Below, piece after piece: positions 49,401 to 58,400 of a stretch of DNA of 64,000 bases. Position numbers and translations under genes: made by a program. The notes beneath the pieces were generated by a model. The model did no database searches. It was given only the letters and a program-made list of their open reading frames with translations, and had not been told where the DNA came from. The DNA is from Pachyseris speciosa (lineage: Eukaryota; Cnidaria; Anthozoa; Scleractinia; Pachyseridae), in the NCBI GenBank assembly GCA_016490735.1, contig JAEMWC010000269.1:460001-524000 (forward strand), read 5' to 3'. Within the stretch, counting starts at the first letter, position 1. The number at the start of each line of letters is the position of its first letter.

Positions 49401-52400
49401 TTGAAATTTGCGCGCTTTTAGTTTAAACTGAGCAAGAGATGGTCACAAAACAGCAACAATACACATCTTGCCTCAAATGTCCCATGGGACTGCGACCGTC
49501 ACGTTCCAACTCCGTGCTGCGAGAAATTGTAACTTTTATCCATTTGCTATCGTAATTTTGCTTCTAAAGAATTGTGTCTACTATTTTCTTTTTCTCGATA
49601 AAGAATATTTATTGTGGATTAAATTAGGACCCCTCGTGTTTTTGGAACGTGAAAGATTCAGTTTGTTGCTCAACATGTGGAGCGTGCTTTTGTTATCTTT
49701 TATCTTGATAAACGACATACGCATTCCAGAGCTGAGAACTGCTGCACGAAATTAACATGAAACATGAAGTTGACCTTGCAGTGGACTTATCCTCGTGATG
49801 TTGGATGGACTTTGCTTGGGCTAAATGACAAACTAAAGGAATCCATCTACCGTATGTGATAGGTCATTAGTTGTGTTTTATGATGGCGTGCTACTGCTAA
49901 GTTGAGGGAATAAGATCTTTGTATTATAAAAAAAATAGTTAGGTTTCGTTAGCTTCCAGTTAGGTTATAATTTGGTTGATCCCAGCTATTTTGAGGACCA
50001 AACAAATGTCAAGCTTTGTAAGGCCGATAATTAGGCTACCTAGACACAGTTAAACAGTAATCAATCCCACTGAAAAAATTACTATAATTATTGTGTTACT
50101 TTAAACCTAACGAAACCTTATTTTTTACGGTTTAACTTTTTTAACCTAACAAATTCGATGCTAGGCTTTCGTTTGGTTTGTGTAAGGCGAAATCAGGCTT
50201 GATTTAGGCCTGAATAAGGCATTGTCAGGCCAGACATCAGTGAGACATTTTCGCACGGAGAAACAGACAGGTGGCTGGCGGCCATCGACGATCGATCGAA
50301 CGGCTCACATATAACGTGACGGCATCCGGCTTCTAAGCCGCGGCTACACGAGCGATTTTTTGCTTGCGATGGTGATGCGATTTTTTGTAAAATTGTCGCG
50401 TCACCAGCGCGCAGTGAAAATCACCCGTGTAGCCACCCTCGCACAGGTGATGCGACAGCTCAAAAAATCGCAGAAAAAGAATCGCGAAAAATTAAACTCA
50501 TTCAATTTCTCGCGATTTTTTTCTTGCGACGTTCAAGGGTGGCTACACTTGCGATTTTCATCGCGCGCTGGTGACGCGACAAAATTGAAAAAATCGCATC
50601 ACCATCGCAAGCAAAAAATCGCTCGTGTAGCCGCGGCTTAAAGCGACCTTAATCTACGACTTAAAAATTTTTGCCTGCTTTAAGGTCGTAGCAAGCTCAA
50701 CATGAGAGCCTAAATAACAGCCCAAAGCAATTTTGGTTCACATTTGGCTCATTAACTGTCAACCAAATTTATGACCTAATATATTTTGCCTGCTTTTGGT
50801 CGTTTTTTGGTTAACGGCAAACAAAATAACAAACAAAATTTTTTTGGCTCAGGCTGTTATGTTCAGTTTTGGTTGACCTTTTGCCCTATGTTTCGATTTA
50901 AGGCCTCTTTAAGGCGTTATTTTGGTTCAGTCAGGCCATAAGATTTCGTACGGGCAGTGTCTGTTTTTCTGTGTGTATTGTATGTTTTCTGGTGCATGTT
51001 TTGCTCTACTTCTCGAGTGTATTGTGCACTGTACCTCTGATCCATTTCACTAATTTATTTTTATACCCTGCAATTACTGACCTTCAGGCATCTTTAACTC
51101 TTAATAGTTATTTCTGAAGGTCTGTACATTTTCTCATGTATTAACTTAATTTATTATATCTCTCACTTAGTACGCATGCTGTGATTGGTCAATTTTGCGG
51201 GCAGTATTCTACTGTACAGCCCGCTTGTCTTCAACAAGGTTTCTTTCCCGCACGCTGGATTAACCTCAGAGATATAATAAATATCTTACTAACCTCGTTT
51301 TCTCGGCCCGTACTGTAAGTTACGGATCCTCGCTTTTTCCCATTAATTCATGGCCCGCACGCTTCGCGCTTGGGCCATAAATCAAAAGGAAAAAACTCGC
51401 TCCGTAACTTACAGTATGGACCTCGAACTCGGTTAGTAAGAGGTATATATAATTTTGTATCAAAGTAAGAAATTCAAGGTACAATAAAGATGTTGTTGTC
51501 GTTGTTGTTAAACAACCAATCAATCAATCATCAGCCAATCATTATTTTATATGACTGAAACAAAATAATAACTTACAGCTATAATTATAATGTTTTATAT
51601 AATAACCAAATCAATGCACACACTCTGATTGGTCAATCAGCTATGGGTTATTGTGCCAGTAAACTCATGGAAATTTCTCTCTTCTTTGAGAGTTCTTCCA
51701 ACATCGCAAGTGATTTATCAGCAGGTATAAACCATAGAAACGTGTGGTATATTGCTTAATTAAAGTTCTAACAAACCTTTGAGGATGATGCAATGGGGAG
51801 CATTGAATGCATGATGGTGTAATTCCTGTTGTGAGCATCTGGATCAACATAGATAACTGATGATGAGGTTCCCTGCGGAACAAAGTTTAACACTTGTCAT
51901 TAAAAGAAGAAAAAAATGGGTCCAAAGAAATGCTGAATTCCACTTTGTTAAATGTATCCAGCCAGTGTAAGGGCTTAGTATGTAAGTCTTTTCGGAATCT
52001 GAATCTGTTACAGATTAACATGTGCAAGAATCAAACAGCCATATTCAATTCACCAGATCTGCTTTATTTTTATGCAATCAGGGTTTTAATTAAAAGAATT
52101 GTTGTAGCAGGAAAATACTGTAAATTAACAGGAGAATTATTATGAAAAATTATTATGAAAGCCAGGGCAAAGTTTCTTCAAGGAGCAAGTGAAATTTAGC
52201 CAGAAAATTCTCTGATGTCTGCACTAATGAACACCCCTGCAATGCACATTAATTTGTCACTAGCGACTGAAGGAGGAGGAGGCAGGATGGCCAAGTGGTT
52301 TCAATGCAGTCACCCGGGTTCAAATCCCGCTCTAGCCACTAGCTGGTGTTGTTCTGGGTAGTCCCTGGTTCAACTCCTCGGTCATTCTTGTAAATAGCCA

Positions 52401-55400
52401 ACTGGTTTGCCTCCGGCCATTTGGGATTCTTATCATGTTTATTTGTTTATTTGAATTATTTATTTCTGTATTTGCTCGGCCCCACTAGCCTTTGTGCTAT
52501 GAATAATGCTGAGGGTAATAAAGGTTTTTTTTTTTTGTAAACTGAAGCTCAGTGTTGTTACCAACAGTGAACAAGTGTAATAATATTTGCGTTTTACTTC
52601 CTTTTCACATTTGAGGTTTTGTCATTGCTTCACCAAATTTGGTTAATTAACTGGTTTAATAAATACTGCTTAATTTTCATATAATTTGTGCATCAAAATT
52701 ACATAACAAAAAACCTTAATCCACAGGGATGAGTGGTAGTGGCCCAACAATGTACATGTAGCAAAGCTCAGTAAGTATGCGAAGCACATAACTTGATTGT
52801 ACACACCAAGTTACGAATGGTGTGGCTCCATCGTTCATCAAATAACCATGCATTAATTACTAACCTTTTACTGTCACTGTGACTTACAGTGAGAGTCAAC
52901 TGATAATTTTCTAAAAACCTAAGTCCTAACCTGCATGCCATACACATTAAACCCATTGATAGCCTCAAGGGCAGCTTTCGCCATTCCAATGGAACTGACA
53001 AAACAGACCAAAGAAAACATTTCAATGAAATGATGTTCAGACAATCAACAAAATGGTGGTCATGATGGCATCAATATGGTGGCAATGCTGATGACAATTA
53101 TACAATGTACCATTGTAGGTGGTGGAATGTTACAGCTACACACCTAGCATTCAGTTCCTTGTGTCCTACATTTTCTTTACTTCCTCTCTCCCACATGCCA
53201 TAATCAGGAGTTCTGTAGGCACGCTCAATGTAGTACACCAGATTTTGTACAAAGTTGACTTCATCACTGGTATAAATAATCTGCATCACAAAACAATTCA
53301 AGAATTCTTGTTTATTAAAGTTAATAATAATTATTAACTTTAATAAACAAGAATTATTACAGGAACTGTCTAGACCAAATGCAATTTGTTGAAATTAGGG
53401 ACCTTAAAGTGCACCTAAACCCCAATTTTTTTTTGCTAAAATAAATCTTTGCACCTGTTTGAAACGCATTAAGCTTTTTTTACCAAATCTGTCGTCTTTC
53501 CCATGACCGAGTCAGAAGGGGCTTGAGTCTATTCTCAATTTGATGTCACAAACTGCTCTGCATGTATGTTTATAAAAACTTAATGTAATGTAAATCAGTT
53601 TGTGATGTCAAATTGAGAATAGACCCAAGCCCCTTCTGACTTGGTCGTGGGACAGATGATGGCCAGATTTTGCAACTTTAACATCCTTGAAAAGTCAAAG
53701 GAACTGTCTAGACCAAATACAATTTGTTGAAATTAGGGACCTTAAAGTGCACCTAAACCCCAATTTTTTTTTGCTAAAATAAATCTTTGCACCTGTTTGA
53801 AACGCATTAAGCTTTTTTTACCAAATCTGTCGTCTTTCCCATGACCGAGTCAGAAGGGGCTTGAGTCTATTCTCAATTTGATGTCACAAACTGCTCTGCA
53901 TGTATGTTTATAAAAACTTAATGTAATGTAAATCAGTTTGTGATGTCAAATTGAGAATAGACCCAAGCCCCTTCTGACTTGGTCGTGGGACAGATGATGG
54001 CCAGATTTTGCAACTTTAACATCCTAGAAAAGTCAAAATAACTAGTCAAGATTTGGTAAAAAAGGAGCAATGTGTTTTAAACAGGTGCAAAGATTTATTT
54101 TAGCAAAAAAACATTTGGGGTTTAGGTGCACTTTAACATTTGAGTGTGAGTATGACTTTCAAATTTCAAACCAGTCACCTCCCAAGAACTGTCACTCTTT
54201 CTCTTTGCTTAGCAGTAGACAAGGGGATTGTAAAAACAAGATTATGACGAAACTAATCATCAAAGGAAATTGCTAATAAGAATTCAAAAGTTGTCTGGCC
54301 ATAACTTGATCTTGTATAATTGTTCTGAAATCTACAGGTCCCTTCATTCTGGATGTAGTGGGATAAATTGACTTCAATGCAGTTTTCCATAAAAAGTGAG
54401 CATAATATGAATGTCAAATCTTCAATACTGTACAACCAAAATAATGTTTGTACAGATTGATCAACATCTGGATCAAAGAAATATTGGCTAAGAGCTGTTA
54501 CAGTCGGCAATCAACGTAAATGACAAGATTTTCCCTCAATAAACTAAAAAATGCACTTTAAACAAGATTATATCCTAATGTTATAATAAAGTTTCAATAT
54601 AACACGTGCTCTGATTGGTTAAAGTGCACATGAATCGAAATTTCAAAGCCAGTTTTTTTTCTCCAATATGAGAATTGGTATTTTAAGAAACATTTTGAGG
54701 GGAAAATAATTTACTAAAACAAGCAAGAACTTATTGCGAAAGTTGGGCCTTTCTCGCTAAAATTCTAGACAAAGATCTGGAGTCTGGTGAATAGTCATGA
54801 CGTCATTCGTGTGTTCTCAGTCGAGTGCATCACTCTGTTTTTGTGAGTTCCGTGGAACAAATATATCGGAAAACTACCAAGATTGACTACCAGGGCTGCC
54901 AGCTGCGCAAAACTTTCCAAATTTAAGCTTTTTCACCTTCTCAGATATGTTTCACGCTTGAACATTACACATGAATGACTTCACAGACACCTTTTGGCCG
55001 CGCGCAAAATGTCTCAAATTTCATGCCATGGCGGGAATTTTTGAACCCCTACAAATGGTGAATCCTTGTCACATAAAGGAGGGAAACGACTGAAAATGAA
55101 ATGTGGGGATTATAAGCTATCTAAAAACGCAAAAAAAATTGGTAGTTAATTTTCTATTCATGTGCACTTTAAAACAGCGTGCTACAGATGCACAGCCAGC
55201 TATGCACGCCATAGACCCAAATGAAATTTCCAAAGTTTTCCCTTGGTTTTTATTTTGACTCAGACATCTTGTATGACCTAGAAAGTGAGTATGTAAAGGA
55301 GCATTTAGCCTCAATGGATTTGGAAGATGCTTCTGCAAGTAACACCACAAATAACAGCATGAAAATAAAAAGTGTGTTTTCAGTCACGCAGTGACAATCA

Positions 55401-58400
55401 CGGGCAATTTCAACAACTCTGTAAACACAAGTGATATTCATCCTTAATTTTACGAGGACTCACTCCGATTACGTGTTAATAACAAAGGGGCAAAATTTTC
55501 TTAACACTGCTGAGGCACCGACGTCGAAAAACAGACAGCCAAGTGAAGTAAAAACACTTGTTTGTTCGCAAACCAAACAAGCGAACAATTCAACTACTTT
55601 TTACTGTTTTTAATTTGAGTCCAAAACGAGTGTTGATTATTATTTACATCCAGTCGAGAGAGAAATACAAGTTTCAGTTCTGTACAAAAGTAACAATTAA
55701 ACCAAATAATTATTAAAAACTAAATTTATTTAAGCTTAATTCACCTGTGCTCGGCCGTGTGCTGTATAGGTTTACACCACTTGAAAATACACATCCACTT
55801 AAAAACACGCATCCATAAACATACCAAAATGGTTTGTCCATTAAACTGTTCTGTGACCCTTTTTGGTGAGCTGCAAGATGCCGTGGTAAAGTAAAAGCCC
55901 TTGACGCATTGAATCATTTTGTTTTTCAACCACACTCCTGCTACACCGATCCATGTTTTGAGCTTTTTACGAGAAAAATCTTTTGCTCTTACTTTTTCAC
56001 GCAAAAATTCACCCGCCTGAGTATCTTTTAAAACTAGCTCTTGATCTTTACGTCCTTTTTAGCGAATGTATGAACGAAAATTCATTTGAATTTCACTGAA
56101 CAATTTGCTCTTTGATCCCGATTTTAGACTAAACAACAACCTGCACTTTGATGGTGTCTGAACTTTGATGGTCTGACATTTCTGACATTTTGACAGCTTT
56201 GGTTGCGTTTAACCGATAAAATGTTTTGAACCATTCTAACAAGGATTGTGATTGGTTTGTTTTAGCATGCCTTATCAGAATACAGATGCATGGCTGATGC
56301 CACACGTAGGATTTGGAAAATAAAGTTTTTCAAAACTTTTAGCCGAATGCGTGAGGAAATTAAGAAATTCTTTATTATAAAACAAATAAAAAAGCCTTAA
56401 CTGTGCTTTGTTCTGTTATAAGGCACTCAACAGGGTTCGTACTCTTTTTTGGACTAAAAATTCAAGGACTTTTCAAGGACATTCCAGGGCACAATTCCAA
56501 TTTTTCAAGCACGGCCATCCATTAAAAAATGCCATTAGAATGTGATATTAGATGATCAGGTTTAAGGGATAACGGCCAGATTTGTTCAAGTCTAAGTCTT
56601 TTCTAGTTCTTCCACTAAGTGGAAACAGTCAAACAGCAAATTTCAAGGTTTTTCAAGGACCCAATGTACCTTTCACAGACTTTCAAGGCCTTGAATTTTG
56701 ATTTTCAAATTCAAGGACTTTCAAGGTGCGTGCGAACCCCGACTCAAGGAAGTGACGAGAGCACTCAAGAAGTAGTTAGAAGCACTCGCCTGAGGTTCGT
56801 GCTTCTTATTTCCTACTTCTTTTGTGCTCTCGTCACTTCCTTGCGTGCCTTATAACAGAACAGTTAAGGCATGGTTAAGGCTTTTTTATTTGTTAAATAA
56901 ATTGCATTCACAGAATTATTATTCAAATGAAAGTTAAACTTAACTTAAAATAATCAAGTGTCACCAAAAATACTCACAAGTCATTCCTTGCCAACTTAGT
57001 TTTGATAAAAGTACAGAAGTCCTGTGTTTAGATAAATTTGCTTGTTTGATGGAAATGACAAATTTCATCTAGCTCTTACCAAAAAGGACTGAAATATATA
57101 AGATTATTATTATTATTAAGATTAAAACATTTTTGTCTAAATTACAAAATTAACTTCTAACAAAAGTTTTAATGTTGAAACTAACTGGAGCTAGTTACCG
57201 TAAACAGCATTTTAAACAGCATTTTCAAATTAAAAACAATAACAAAAAAAAACACTACTGTATTTGGCAATTTTGCCAATTATTATAACATTATTGTTAG
57301 TATAAATACAATAGGCCTTAAATTATAGTGATGACATTTTGTAGTTTATTTTATTGTGAATAGAGTCCTAAAGTGATGACATCACAAAGACTAAATTTGT
57401 GAAATGAAGGGATTGGTTCAGAAAGAACACAATAAAATGGCCTACTTGCTTCTATCATGTTGTATTACTTGTCAAAAATCGAGATATTAGTACTGTTATG
57501 CTCTGCTGACTCCAAACAAATCCTTCCAAATGTTACTTAGTTCATAATGCTATGAACCAAGACAAAGTAAAATTTAGAAGGAATTGTATGGAGGCAGCAG
57601 AGCATAACCGTGTTAGGGTTTTCGGTTAATTTTTCCACGGCAACTTTGAGCCTGACCAAAAAATTTCATCAATAAAAAAGCGGCCTGCCACAGGAATACC
57701 AAGGGAAAGTTGTGAGGAGGTCACACGGCAATGATGTAAAGGGGTCAATACTTTTAGGCGGCACTGTAGTTTACTGGCTGATTTTTGGCAAGTTAGCATT
57801 TCATCATCTCGTTCTTTCTAAAAATCTCAACAAATCCCACAGTTTCAAAAATTCAAATATTTGTGATGTTACACTTTCAGACTCTATAGCACACAAATGG
57901 AACATATTCGTATTCCAGTATTGAACTGGATCTACATACTTGTAGCATGAACAGGGGTTTCAATAATTTTTTAAATAGCCGTCTAAGCTAACTAAAGTAG
58001 GCGGCGACCTGATTAATTTTTTTAATAATTTGAGTGAGAATATGGACAAAGTAGGCGGCGGAAAGAGGTACATTCTGACAAAGTAGGTGGCGATTTTCGT
58101 CGGTTGCCGGCTTCTAATGAAACCCCTGCATGAATTGGGAATACATTTACATAACTAAGAAACGATTTTGCCCATTTAAGCCTTATGTGCAAGCTAGTTC
58201 AGACGATGTGAATAAGGTCTATTATTATTCAACACATTGTCACAATGCCAAATAATTATTGGTCATAGCACAATCAATAAATACATTGTATTATTATTTG
58301 TCATGCATACTCAACACCTAGCACCCTGTATATGCAATTTTGTGTGACATGCATGGAGAAAACTGGCGGATTTTCCAGCTTTTTACAACAAATGCAGAAA

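Larger units (their letters stand above)
47756..50956. mobile_element. Probable large non-autonomous composite element within the LINE 3' region
   Basis: GGGCC/GGCCC- and AACCAAAAT-rich words cluster near both edges in opposite orientation (for example AACCAAAATAAGGCC near 47830 and GGCGTTATTTTGGTTCAG near 50910). The 3'-UTR-like T-rich LINE sequence seems to break at 47755 and resume at 50957. Two smaller MITEs lie inside. I did not align the ends, so the boundaries are tentative; no transposase was found. Confidence 0.35.

Noticed and set aside
50360..50641. 93-codon plus-strand frame rich in Lys and Arg
   Set aside because: It coincides with the long-TIR MITE at 50334-50640 and has mirrored codon content from the inverted arms.
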